Shown here: in pieces, positions 1 to 12,800 of the stretch | How positions within the stretch are numbered: the first letter of the stretch is position 1 | Layout: every line of letters starts with the position of its first letter | From: Asterias amurensis | Taxonomy: Eukaryota; Echinodermata; Asteroidea; Forcipulatida; Asteriidae | Length of the DNA stretch: 64,000 nt | NCBI RefSeq assembly: GCF_032118995.1 | Contig: NC_092648.1 | Location: 20,054,450-20,118,449 of the forward strand | Direction: 5' to 3' | The notes under the pieces: generated by a model | The model's input: the letters and a program-made list of their open reading frames with translations, nothing else | Database searches by the model: none | What the model was told of the DNA's origin: nothing | Translations under genes and position numbers: made by a program

Positions 1-2041
1 TTCGTATGAAGATGGTCATGGTGGAAAAACTCCGCTGTATAAACAAATGTTTTGCCTGAATGCCATACTTTTTGAGAAAGGCCAAAAAATAGTTAATGAC
101 GCTTTGACCCTTGAAGGCTAAAAAAGAGAAAATGCATAAAAAAATTACTTTTGATCCATTATGAGACCAAAACTGAAAACCAAATGTTTTTATTTTTGTT
201 TCAACAATTATTTTTTATGACTCCATTGACATTGATCTTAAACTTTCACAAGAGTGTTTTTTCGTAAGTTGGTTCACATGAAGTGCATATACTGGCTTTG
301 ACACCAATGTTGTCCACATGCTTAAAGAGTATCATTGATTGACAAATAAAATGATTATGTCTGATAAACAATAAGTGGTACAAAAGTCCCAGACTTATAT
401 GAACATTATTGTTTATGCGCGACCATAAAGAAGTCTTGAACCCAATCACAACAGTCAACTCCCAAGTAACTAATAATGTCACCGAATTACGCTGTAGTAC
501 TTTGACATTTGAATGACACAGTTTAGTAAAACCACCTGTGTATCTAACATTAGTCATCAGCCAACTCCTGAAGTAACATGAACATGCTGAATCAATGGCA
601 GGATGACTTCATACACATGTATTCACCCTGGGGCAGCCTAACTGACAAAAATCAATCAACGCAGATTTTTGTTTTCCCCCTCCACTATCAAAGGACCAAT
701 GGTATTCTGTGACTGTTGCAACTTAGTTTGAACTCATTCACACCAGGGTTTAATTTCATAAGGCAGGTAAGCACAACAAAATTACTAAACAGAAAAAGGT
801 TGTCAGCCAAAATTACATAAAGTTTACATTGGTGTGACTGGTGCCTTACTCAACTTTTGCTTAGCAGATAAAATTGGTTAGGAATATCTTCTGCTCAACA
901 GTTTTTTCATGGCTCTGCTTACTGTGGAATTCTGTACTTACATCCTGTAGAGTTAAGTGCTTACAGGGTTTGGTAAGCACAGAGTTCTGCGGTAAGCAGA
1001 GCCATGATGTTGGACCCAGTTTAGAGACAAATAACGAGTGGCATGTTCCATATAATTAGTGAGGGTTAGGTAGGAAGTTTGTTTATCTAACTCTCAAATA
1101 ACCACAGCATTCAAGTTGACTTATTCCTCAGTAAAACATGTTTAGTGAAGGTCCATCCCCAGCCTCAACAACTTCCAGTGTATCAACAACCTTATTTTCA
1201 CATAAAACAGAACTGCTTCCTTGGTTTTTTTTCTCTTTAAACTTGCCAAGATTATTTTTCCGGTATCCTGCTTATTTTTGCCAAGCAGATCTATGAAATT
1301 GGGCCCTAGACACTTCCAAAGCCAAATAATATTTGTTAAATCCTCATTATTAACAACTCATCTAAAAAACAGAGTCTTTAAGGTCCCAATTTCTTAGTAA
1401 AAACAGTGCACAAGCCCCAAGGTACCCCAACGAAAACAATTGGATACACATAGGAAAAACATGGCCCCTGGAAAGCACTGTCCTTCTTCCCAGCTTACCC
1501 CTAAAGAGAAAGTCTGAGAAAATCCATCTAAAGATTGATTGCTCAAGAGCTTTCTTTGTTATATCCTGTTTTCATAGAATAACGTATTCATGTGCAAAAC
1601 CCCCAAAGCAGGGAAACGGATATTCCTCTATGGAACCAGACAAAGCGAGAAAGACATCACAATGACATCACATGTTCCTGCACCATATGTAACTTACAAA
1701 TTGTGTGCAATTAGGATCCTGTGAAAGCAAGAAACCGCATGCATTTTGATTGATTAGCCTCAAGTCAAGGCACAAGTCCTACCCAAGTCTACCTAGCGTT
1801 CCAACAAAGTAGTTATTTTCAGTTTGCTTGATGCACTAGGTATCATCCATACCATGACAAAAGGCTAACTTTATCGATGGCAGTTTAACCAAATCCAGTG
1901 AAACCTTTCATTTCAAAATTTCACTTGGAATATAGGAATGTTTAATACTAAACATACTAAATCGCTATTCTGTCTGCCTGTAATGTTCTAGATATTTATC
2001 CAATAACAAATTTGTTTCTACTTTCCTTTTTTTCAATACAA
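1..2041. other. gene-free stretch with eroded repeat pieces
   Basis: No coding exon is visible on either strand. Between about 745 and 1310 there are several fragments of the GGGCCC/AAGC hairpin family (motifs like TTTCATAAGGCAGGTAAGCAC, CAAGCAGATCTATGAAATTGGGCCC), apparently a composite of nested copies including a small inverted repeat around GGCTCTGCTTAC/GTAAGCAGAGCC near 911-1004. The rest shows nothing recognisable. Confidence 0.5.
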
Positions 2042-2045
2042 TTAA

Positions 2046-2416
2046 AGGCAGTGGACACTATTGGTAATTACTCAAAATAATTATTAGCATAAAACCTTAC
2101 TTGGTGACGAGTAATGGGGAGAGGTTTATGGTATACAACATTGTGAGAAACGGCTCCCTCTGAAGTGACATAGTTTTCGAGAAAGAAGTAATTTTCCACG
2201 AATTTGATTTCGAGACCTCAATTTTAGAATTTGAGGTCTCAAAATCAACCATTGCACACAACTTCGTGTGACAAGGGTGTGTTTTCCCGTTATTATCTCG
2301 CAACTTCGACGACCAATTGAGCTCAAATGTTCACAGGTTTGTTATCATATGCATATGTTGACATACACCAAGTGAGAAGACTGGTCTTTGACAACTACCA
2401 TTAGTGTCCAGTGTCT
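2046..2416 (+). repeat. TTAA-flanked MITE, family A (copy 1)
   Basis: About 371 bp, beginning AGGCAGTGGACACTATTGG and ending in the near reverse complement (GTGTCCAGTGTCT), with TTAA directly on both sides (2042-2045 and 2417-2420). Internally it has a short hairpin where 'GAGACCTCAATTTTAGAATT' meets its inverse. It has no coding capacity. Other copies in this window are at 6992, 11733, 46969, 47121, 48630 and, reversed, 50893. TTAA target duplication is typical of piggyBac-like and Kolobok-like DNA transposons; which one mobilised it is not decidable here. Confidence 0.85.
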
Positions 2417-2468
2417 TTAAATAACAGAATAAAGGGAAAACATACTTGATTTGTGTTTTTACAATAAA

Positions 2469-2474
2469 TTTATT
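2469..2474 (-). terminator. candidate SCFD1 polyadenylation signal
   Basis: TTTATT on the plus strand reads AATAAA on the minus strand. It is the most plausible signal downstream of the SCFD1 stop at 3834, giving a 3' UTR of about 1.4 kb that would contain two hairpin repeats. RNA evidence is lacking. Confidence 0.35.
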
Positions 2475-2668
2475 ATCTTCATAGGACAGGTACAATCATA
2501 TTAAAACGTAGTTAGTCATAACCGCCCATGTATGAACATGAACATGGTACAGAAAACTAGATTTATAATCAGCCAATGTCCTTTACAATCAGAATACAGT
2601 GAGTGTATACACATAGCAGCAGCCATTTTGTATTCTTGATGACCACAGCTGTCAAACTGCTCTCATCT

Positions 2669-2864
2669 GGGCCCAATGTCATAAAGCTGTTAAGCAGAAA
2701 ATACTACTTGACAAATTTCGTTGCTCAGCAAAACATGACTTGGGCACCTGTTGGGCAACAATGTAAACTTTATGGAATTTTGGCTGGAAACCAGTTTCTG
2801 TAAAGCAATATTTTTCAGTGCTTAGCAAGTTATTGTGCTTGCAGGCTTTATGAAATTAGGCCCA
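2669..2864. repeat. GGGCCC/AAGC hairpin element, family D (copy 1)
   Basis: About 196 bp imperfect inverted repeat: begins GGGCCCAATGTCATAAAGC and ends GCTTTATGAAATTAGGCCC. The arms contain runs of TTAAGCAGAAAA/CTTAGC. It is non-coding and probably a non-autonomous DNA transposon; it lies in the likely SCFD1 3' UTR. Confidence 0.75.
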
Positions 2865-2987
2865 TTACATGATACAAGAAACAGTATTTGCAGAGATGCA
2901 TTATGTTTTACTGCAAACAGAGGAAATGGCAAGCACATCAAACTTTGCACTGCATTTGTAAGTTTTCTGAAGAAGAGGAAATGAGTT

Positions 2988-3105
2988 GGGCCTAATTCCA
3001 TAGAGCTGCTTAAGCCAAAAAAAAGTAGACAACAAAATGTTGCTTCCCAGAGAAAGTTACCAGTCAAAATACAATGTCACATGTATACTCTGTGACTGGC
3101 AATTT
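2988..3105. repeat. family D hairpin element, half copy
   Basis: Left arm only: GGGCCTAATTCCATAGAGC, then CTTAAGCC and ACCAGTCAAAATAC, as in the full copies. The right arm is missing, so this is a truncated copy. Confidence 0.6.
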
Positions 3106-3485
3106 TAGGTTTATATCACACTCTTGTTTCGACTTCAAAGACTCAATTTGCTTGAAGATAATTCTGAAAGTCAGTATTTCTATTGTTTGTACTCTACTCT
3201 ACTCTTGAATCTCGATGTAAATTGGCTTTTATACATAATCTACATGACCAATGTTTTATACTTTTCAAATAAAATAATAAAACCTTTACCAACATAACAA
3301 AGTTTTAGAAGTTCAGTTGAGAATAACAGTTGTGCTAACTTGAGCCCAACCATTTGCTTAAACATAAGCAAAAGGAGTTTGGGATGAGAAAGCTCCTTCA
3401 CTATAGATTTGTATTGTTGATTCCATCACTCATTTACTAGCAACTGCCTGCAAGTAAAGCAAATGCAAAGCAAATTTGGGTGACG

Positions 3486-3576
3486 CAACAATCGGTACGC
3501 ACTCCATTTCCCTTTGTGACGCAGAAAAACTCGCTTCGCTCGAGGCATTCGCAGGAAGTACGAACCAGGCTTTAGA
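3486..3576. repeat. family C MITE, partial copy
   Basis: Ends in GCATTCGCAGGAAGTACGAA followed by CCAGGCTTT, the same right end as the complete copy at 52776-52972 and the copy at 42279-42427. Only the right part is preserved. Confidence 0.55.
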
Positions 3577-3833
3577 ATGTCTTTCATCAACGCGTAACCG
3601 GTAAGGAGCCCAATGCAATTAACAATCTGCAGTCAGCATTAGTCTAGTGAATTATAGATGGTTGTCAGGGTCTTAGGAAAAACTAAACTCAGTTTCTTTG
3701 AAGTGATGAGATATTTTTCAAAAGTTCCGTCACTCAAGTTAAATTAATACTCTCTTTACAGCAGATAGATAATAATGTGCAGTTTTATAAAGGTTGATTA
3801 GGGGTCAATGCTGTACATGTGTAGGATTCGTCA

Positions 3834-6800
3834 TCAGACGCTCTCCTCCCCAAGATGTGTTAACTGCAAAAATGAGAAGAATGAAACAATATTAGGATTT
3901 GAAAATGCAAATGCATCAAAGAATTCTCAAACCAATGGTTGGTTTTTATAACCACAACTTATGGTATAATTACCGCATAAATTTGAATATGCAAATTCAT
4001 CGAAGAATTCTAGAACTATTGGTTGGTTTCATGATGGTGTCTCATGGCCGAGAGGTCAAGAGCAACTCAAGTCGTGTTTCTGATCAGCAGAGTGTGGGTT
4101 CGAGACCCCTTCTTGACGCTTGCGTTAGGAAACTTAACCATCATTGCTTCGTCCTTCAGATGGGATGTAACGCTGGATGTCCCATGTGTTGTTGTGTAAT
4201 GCATTTACAAGAACCAAGTTATTTGTGTCGCTAAGAGAAGGGGTTTGCCCCAGTGTTTCTGGCAGTGGCTGCTGAATGCTCCGCAGCACCTTGTAAACCC
4301 TTATAAGGTGTTACACAAGTGGGTCTCACAGTTCAAAAACTTTTTAAAAACCTGTCTAGAAATAAATAATGATAAGCGCTTTGAGACACCCGTAGTAAAG
4401 ACTTGTTTTTATTATAATTAGTAGTAGGAAACTAAAGGAAACTACTGCAGAATAATATATGTTACCTGTTTCAAGAATTGGTCAGCATTGAATAATTCAC
4501 TGCATCCGTACGTAATTCTCTTGCCGGACCCAGCTGTACTGGATTTACTCTGCCAAGAGAAAACAGTCAAGATATTTTTTATGGAGAGCGAATAATGGTG
4601 ACTGATATTGACTCATCAAAATTGGGACCAGTTGTGAACACGGTAACACCATTGCATGTTGGTGGTTCACTGATCAGCAGAGTGTGGGTTTGAGTCCCAG
4701 TCTTGACACTTGTATCCTCAACCAAAACATTAAACCATTATTGCTGCGTTGTTTGGATGGGACAAAAAGCTGTACATCCTGTGTGTTGTGTTATGCACAT
4801 AAAGTAAACCCAGTTCATTTGTCATCAAGAGAAACACTTATCTGTGTTTCTAGCGTGGTTGGGAGCAGATTGCGCCAGATCACCTTGTAAACCATCCTAA
4901 CTGTTAAATTCATTGCAATCAAGTGACAAACCTCAGGGAATAAAAAACATAACTACCTTGACATAGTCATTGAGATTCTGGTATTCGATGTAATTGCCGC
5001 CACCAACGACAAACACAATGGCGTCTTGGAATGGCATCTTGTTCCTAGGGATGGCAGAACTGGAAAACAATAAGGAAAAGTAGTTATTATCAATCAGAGC
5101 TGATAATGGGTTCTTCTACTAGCTCCAGCACATTTTATTGAAAATAAAATACAAAAATGTGTTTTAAAGCACATTTTTGCAAGAGAAATAAAATCCGACT
5201 CTGACTTAAATTGATCAAAGATGGCAACATTTCAAGTGACGGTATTTTTCACCATTAAATTTCTATCAGACTGGATTTTTTAATAGCGATTGTTAAAGTT
5301 GTTGTGGCCAAGCAGTCAAGTGAATTGGATTCAAGTTCTGGTGGCTCAGTCATCAGGATGTGGGTTCGAATCTCAGCCATGACACTTGTGTCCTTGAGCA
5401 ACTATAATTGCTTCTCTTCACACAGTGTCACACGGTAGTACATGGGCACCAGTGAGGGCAGAGATGGTTCTTGTGGTTATATAGTTGACACTACTCGGGC
5501 CAAACTCGGCTCGAGACGTTGTGACCATGGGTTTGTCCAATGTTAGAAATTTGTTTCAGTGGTTACAGATGCGGGGGCAGTTGTTGTTGCCTCACGACCC
5601 GAGCTGGCAGGCTCTGAGTGCTTTGGTGTTACAAGTTTATCATCAGTTTCACTTACACTTGGTTGAGTTATCTTGGTACCCTACATTTTTGGCAGCACAT
5701 GCTGTATACTCCCCAGGGAGATGAAATGGTTTAGGGAATGAATTAAATGGCCCTGTGACCAGGGATAATAAAGTTGGAGCACCATGCGTGTTATAATGGG
5801 CGACAGATTTGAGCACATTATTAAGAAGCCACTATGATCATTATTATTATTATTATTATTTTAAAATTGATGTTCAGATAATAAAGTAAACAATACCTGT
5901 CAGTAACTCTCAGCAGTTTGGGATCAAAGTAGCGATAATCGTCCGTTTCCTAATCAGCATCAGATAAAAGAGAGTAATGTAAGTTTTATATGAAGAAACT
6001 ATAAATAAATAGTAAACTTGCAGGTATAAGCATGTGTAAATCTCTTGTGTAAATCTCTTGTGTAAATCTTTTGTGTTGGCTCTAAAAAGAGCAGGTGTGG
6101 TCTCGACATTTCAATCAGTTTACTCTACTTGTCTTCAAGAGAATTCTGGACAACAGGTGGTGGTGGTGGTGGTGGAGCTTAAGTAGGGCTATGGGGATAC
6201 ACATTTGGGCGGGTATGATCCAAGTCTGTTCTTGACCGGTGTTCTTGAACGCTTCACATGTTTTTATACTTACATGCTTCATGAAATTAGGCCCTATTCT
6301 GCAGGACAATTGATCCCCCAGTTAGGTAACTAGTAAAGGTTTAATAATCCAAGCTATCAGGTTAACCTTACCTGGTTGCTTTTGACTTCCATCAAAGCGT
6401 CCACGATTCTGGTTGCTGGTAAATTCTGCAGGAAGTACACATGAATAAAAAACAATACAATTTTCATTTTCTTTTTTGTTTTTCAAGTTGTTTTACACGC
6501 ACAAATTGACATGTCTTCTGTAAAGCGATGTCTAATTGTATTCAACTATCGAAGTGATAAATGAAATTTAAAAAAAAAAGCTCTTGACTTACATGTTTCT
6601 TGACAACAAAGTTTTTGACTCCTTCCATAACAAACTGTGAGCCAGTACTCATTAGTTTAGAGAACATACTGATGGTCTTAGTACCTCCTCCTCCGTACTG
6701 ACTAGGTGCTGTTGTCATCTTAGTGTAGTGTCTGCATCAAAACAATGGACAAGTTTGAAATATCAGCGACTCAAAATATCAATGACTCAAGACTTAGTTT

Positions 6801-9800
6801 TCTTAAAATCTCACTTTCCTTAAAAAAATATTTCTACATATAGAAAACAGAACTAACAAGCAATCCTGACTTCACATTGCTTCTGTAAAACACCAATGTG
6901 GACAGTGCTACTGCTTAAAATTTGGCTTTAGTGGTGCAAGAATACATCAACAAGTGAATCTTATTGTAATGTTTATTACTATATTTTTTAAAGGCAGTGG
7001 ACACTATTGGTAATTACTCAAAATAATTATTAGCATAAAACCTTTCTTGATTACGAGTAATGGGGAGAGGTTGGTGGAATAAAACATTGTGAGAAACGGC
7101 TACCTCTGAAGTAATGTAGTTTTTGAGAAAAAAGTAATTTTCCACGAATTTGATTTTGAGACCTCAGATTTATAATTTGAGGTCTCAAAATCAAGCATCT
7201 GAAAGCACACAACTTCGTGTGACAAGGGTTTTTTCATTATTATCTTGCAACTTCGACGACCAATTGATTCAAATTTTCACAGGTTTGTTATTTTATGCAT
7301 ATGTTGAGACACACCAAGTGAGAAGACTGGTCTTTGACAATTACCAATTAGTGTCCAGTGTTTTTAAGTGCCACAGCTTGTATTCCTGGTAGCTTATACA
7401 ATGAAAACTATAACATGTTACAGGATTTTCTATATTCACACCATGCACATTAAATCGCTCTATTGCAGCGGAGGCCATTCCTTTCAGTAAATCAATTTAG
7501 CTGAGAAAAAAATAACGATATCGAATGCTGTCTTTGACATTGCTGCCTAATAAGAATATAACTGTGTTTACAAACAGTGAATTTACAGAGGAGCATTTAA
7601 TAACACTGTCTGCCTCCTGAGGCCTGGGTCCGATTTCACCAAACTGATCAAGCATGCAAATTTGCCGAGCACAAACAATTGTGTGCAGTTACTGACCGAT
7701 TCTTTGTTACAACATTTAACATTGCATATAAAATTTGGCCGCCTCGTCACAAGCTACAATTGGAAGCTACTTACTTCCATCTCTTGACGTAGCGTAGCGG
7801 AGCTAAATTACATCCTGCAGACTCCAAGGCAACTGAATATTGGTCGAACTCCGCCTGGAAAAAAAACAAATAAAGAGAAGATACAGAAACGTGACTCTTT
7901 GCCCCAGGGTTCATGTGTGGGTAGATACGTTCCTCTGAGGGTGAGTGCAGGGTTTGCATCCAAGATCAAACTTCGTGTGAAACATTACCAGCGGCCCGAG
8001 TTGAAGCTCAAATTTTACTGCCCTTCTGGCAATGTCTCTGTTTAATGGGTAGCTTTGTGAGATTTGTTTTGTAAGCAATCAATACTTAGCAGTCTTATGG
8101 GAAGTGTATACACATGAGCAAACAAAATAGTCTGGTTTACCATTGAATTATGCATCATTGTTATTCTTGTATTTGGAAGATGACACTGTTAAAGAGGACC
8201 TCCAAGGTATCATGATTAAACAAAGTAAAAAACTTTTATGTTCCTGTTTGGTCAAATACCTTGAGTGCCTTATTGTAGATGCATGTGCTATATAAGACTC
8301 CTGTATTATTATTTACTTGGTTGCATGGTTCTCCGCAAGATTTTTCAAAACTGAGGGGTATTTTGGACCCAAATTTGTTGATGTTTGGCAGAAGCATGCT
8401 GAATTGAAACAAGGTCCTCGGAATGTTTTTTCTACTTTGTGTTTATCTTGGTTTTAACAGTCCTACTGTGCACTCTGGGAGCATTCTATATGGTTTTCTA
8501 TTGACTTTTTTTTTCCTAAATAAGAAATACAATTTTTACAAATTATAATCAATTTTTGTTATGGGTTTTTGCTCGTATCAGCACACAATGCGTGTATCAG
8601 CCCGATATGCTAGCTTGTGCATGAGGAGAACCTTGTATTGATTCTCGTTTTATTATTTACAAACCAAGGATGATAAACCCACTTACATCACTCATGGTGG
8701 GCGTACAGATGAAGAAGATGACAAACAGTCTCATCTTGTCCTCTGGTGATCCTGCATCCGGGTCCGTTATAACATCCATCAGGGATTTATCCAGAGATTG
8801 TTTACTCATCAGTTTCTCTTCCAACTCAAAGTAGACGTCCAGTTTACGTGCCTGGGCCGTACAAGGAGAAATAAGGGATGAAAGTCATTGCTAAGAAATA
8901 GGTCTGAAACTAGGATCCACATTTTAGGAGTTTTTTTTTAATGGTGGTCTTGCAACATTTGTATAACCCTAAAAGATTTCAAGAAGCTTTTGGGAATAGC
9001 ATTTTCAGCACTAAAGAGGTTTCATCCCATTTTGGTTGTATTATACAGCTAACAGTTGCAGCTGACAGTTGTATGGTTTGACAAAGTAGGGAGACTTCCA
9101 ACATAGGGCTAGATAGATAGCTCAGTTGGTAGAGTGCTGGCACATTAATCCGGAGGTTGTTAGTTCAAATCCCACTCTAGTCATCTTTTCTTTGTTCAAC
9201 CCAAATCATTTAGAATTTATAAAGCCAGGTTCCCTTATGGTTTATTATTTGATAACTTAAAAGTAGTTGCATGTTTTGTTTTAAAATGATGCTTTGTGGG
9301 TGATGTGTTGTTATACCTTGATTTGGTCTAAGAGTGCAGTAGCCACGTTGGTATGCATGTCAATGGTTTTCTTCTTCTGAAGTAGCTCTGGTAACGAACT
9401 AAGAACAAAAACAACAAGAAAGTGAACAATTAAATAAATAAACAATTAAATAAAAAGTGGTCGCCTCCAAGTTGCCGGTAAATTTCCGGAAGACAAAGAT
9501 GACACAGAAATGCTTACAAAGAACTGCAGATATTGCTGATTGACATTGCGATCTCAATCTTACTCAGCCATCTCAGATAACCTTCAAACCTGTACCTCTA
9601 CTTTTGGGTGTCTTAAGCTCATTGATACTTTTCTTTTCTCCATATTGACCCATTTCAACTGACGTCATCAGCAGAAAAATCTTGAATGCGCCATACTGGT
9701 GGGCAATTTCACTGCGCGGTTTTTATATATAACTCTATGCTGCGCGTTATGCAGTAAAGTGAGCATTTTAGGCGACGCGGCGTTAATACACGTAAACCTA

Positions 9801-12800
9801 ACTGCCCACCAACATGGTGAGCGTGGCATTGGTTGCCGCGTGTGATACGCATGCAAGGGGTCAATAGAATCAATCTTGTATTGACTTTGACTTACCTAAC
9901 AGCTGATGTGAGTTTAGCCGTCGTGTCAGATAACATACTGATAGCGCCCTCATCTTCTCCTTCAAGGCCCTAGGGTTAAGAAGAAACAAACAGTCTTTTC
10001 AACACACTGTAGTTAATTAATCTATTTACCCCATAAACAACCCCATGTCTTAATTTTTTTTTAAACAGAAACATGAGCTTTCTGGGGCGAGTGTTCAAAC
10101 TGATGAAAAGTGGATATTCTGGAGTGTGACAAAAGATACATGACCACTCTAACTAAAAGGAACACTAACAGATAACAAATAAGAAGAACACTCTCCAAGA
10201 TTTGTAGACAAGGTGGGTCTTTAGTACTAAACTGTGGGCCATACTGTTGACATTATTTGAAGACAAGATGGACTTACCATGGCTGCTTTGAGTTTCTTGA
10301 CTTCATCTTCAGATGCTCTGTAAGTTTCTAACTCGCTCTGTACCGCCTCTGCTACCTCTGGGAAGGGACTGAAGAATATTTTTAAATAAAAAACAACATT
10401 GTTAAAGTCATCTCTGCTTGCATGGATTCAGTCTTGCATTGTTTCACACACTTATTAAATACAAAAAGGATCTTTTAAAGGAACACGTTGCCTTGGATCG
10501 GTCGAGTTGGTCTTTGAAAAGCGTTTGTAACCGTTTTTTATAAAATGCATATGGGTAGAAAGATGTTGTAAAAGTAGAATACAATGATCCACACAAACAT
10601 ACCTCGAAATTGCGTGGTTTTCCTTTTACCTTGTCGACTAACACGTCGGCCATTTATGGGGGTCAAAATTTTGACTCCCATAAATGGCCGACCATGTTAG
10701 TTCGCACAGTAGAAGGAAAACCACGCAATTTCGAGGCAAACTTGTGTGGATCATTGTATTCTACTTTTAAAACATCTTTCCAACCATATGCGTTTTATAA
10801 AAAAACGGTTACAAACGCTTTTGTTTTGACCAACTCGTCCGATCCAAGGCAACGTGTTCCTTTAACCATTATTGTGGTCCGATGATGAGAATTCCTCAAG
10901 TGTTGTTTATCACTTTTTCTTTGTTTGCTGTTTTGGGGCATGACATCATCTATAATAAACAAAGTAAATACAAAGTAAAAAGCTATGAACTATGAGCTTC
11001 TTCACCACACCCCAACAATGATTAAAGTTGACATGTTGATCCTGTTACTCACTTTCCTTTCTGCGATGACCAGAATCTATCTTGACATGATAAGTCGTAC
11101 GACTTGGTTTTCTTCTTGGGTCGTGACCCCGTGGTGGAGTGACCTACATCTACGGTCTCCTCGATCACGACTCGGTTCAGCTGCAGATCCTATTGTAAAG
11201 GTGACAAAGAGGGGAGGAATTTAATCTTCATCATTTATATCATTAGGAGGTGGGTTCGAATCCTGGTCATGACACTTGTGTCATTGCACAAGACACTTAA
11301 CTATAATTGCTTCTTTTCTCCAAGGAGTAATTGGGTACCTGTGAGGGCAGAGATGGTTCTTGGGATTTGAGTTAGCTTTGTGCACTACAAACTTGACAGC
11401 ACAGGCTGTATACCAAGGGAGCTGAGATGGGTTGGAAGCCATTCAATTGTTTACTCATGTGTAAATGTAACTAAGTGAAAATAGTTCATTTCAAGAGGTG
11501 GTGGCATTTTTGAAATTTTTTAGAGGTTATGTCCTTTGGGGAAGAATAATTCAGAATTATAATACACAATATGAGAAGACCTGGATAGAGACATACCAGA
11601 ACATCATGTGCCAAAGCTTGGTAGGTCCAGGTGTGATGAAGTGGAGTTGCTAGATCCAAGTTTCGATCAAGAATCACTAACAATGGTCGCTGGAAACTGT
11701 GGATAGAAGTAACATAACAACATTTGCTTTAAAGGCAGTAGACACTATTGGTAATTACTCAAAATAATTATTGGCATAAAACCTTTCTTGGTGGCGAGTA
11801 ATGGGGAGAGGTTGATGGTATAAAACATTGTGAGAAACGGCTCCCTCTGAAGTGCCATAGTTTTCGAGAAAGAAGTAATTTTCCATGAATTTGATTTTGA
11901 GACCTCAGATTTAGAACTTGAGGTCTCTAAATCAACCATCTAAAGGCACACAACTTCGTTTGACAAGTGTTATTTTTCTTTCATTATCTCGCAACCTCGA
12001 TGACCGATTGAGCTCAAATTTTCACAGGTTTGTTGTTTTATGCATATGTTGATATACACCAACTGTGAAGGCTATTCTTTGACAATTACCAATAGTGTCC
12101 ACTGCCTTTAAAACTATCTTGACAATTATATTCCCTGTATGTTTGTTGGCATTCCGAGGTAATATCACTGATGTCACAGTGGTCTAGCGGTTAGACTGCA
12201 TAACTTACAATCACAAGTCTGTGGGTTCGAATCCTAACAAGCTAAGCTGATTTCACAATGACTAGACTAGATTATGTATTGTAGTCTACAGTTACTGAAT
12301 CACAATTTCCTTATTTGTGCAAGGGGAGACTTTCTGGGACGATAGGTGGCAGCAGACTTACTGGGTAAAGCTATTGTTCTCAGAATTATGCGCATGCTCA
12401 GAACTACGTAAACAATGGAAATTTACCCGGTAAGTCTGCTGCCACCTATCGTCCCAGAAAGTCTCCCCTTGCACAAATAAGGAAATTGTGATTCAGTAAC
12501 TGTAGACTACAATACATAATCTAGTCTAGTCATTGTGAAATCAGCTTAGCTTAGCGTTGGAAAGTCTCCCAGTAATATTCATAGACGTTAAACCGATATT
12601 TGTATTCAGATAGTTTGGCTGTTGCCAGCTTGGAGTTTACATCCCTTTGTGGAAGTCTGTTGAGTTCCCTTTATTGGAAGATCTTCTAAACAAACAGACA
12701 AACAGTATGAAGAATGCTCAGGAATTCACCTGAATTGTCCTGACTGCATGGAGTCCGTTGTGAAGAGGCTGTTTCGAGAATCTCGCAGGTTCTCCCGAAG

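Noticed and set aside
9107-9183. Functional tRNA gene
   Set aside because: Anticodon and T stems contain mismatches, so I keep it as a tRNA-like repeat.
10444-10885. Two overlapping open frames on opposite strands with similar peptides ([18 protein letters not shown] and [18 protein letters not shown])
   Set aside because: They arise because the family B element is a palindrome; the same peptides appear at 20759-21206 and 61976-62176.
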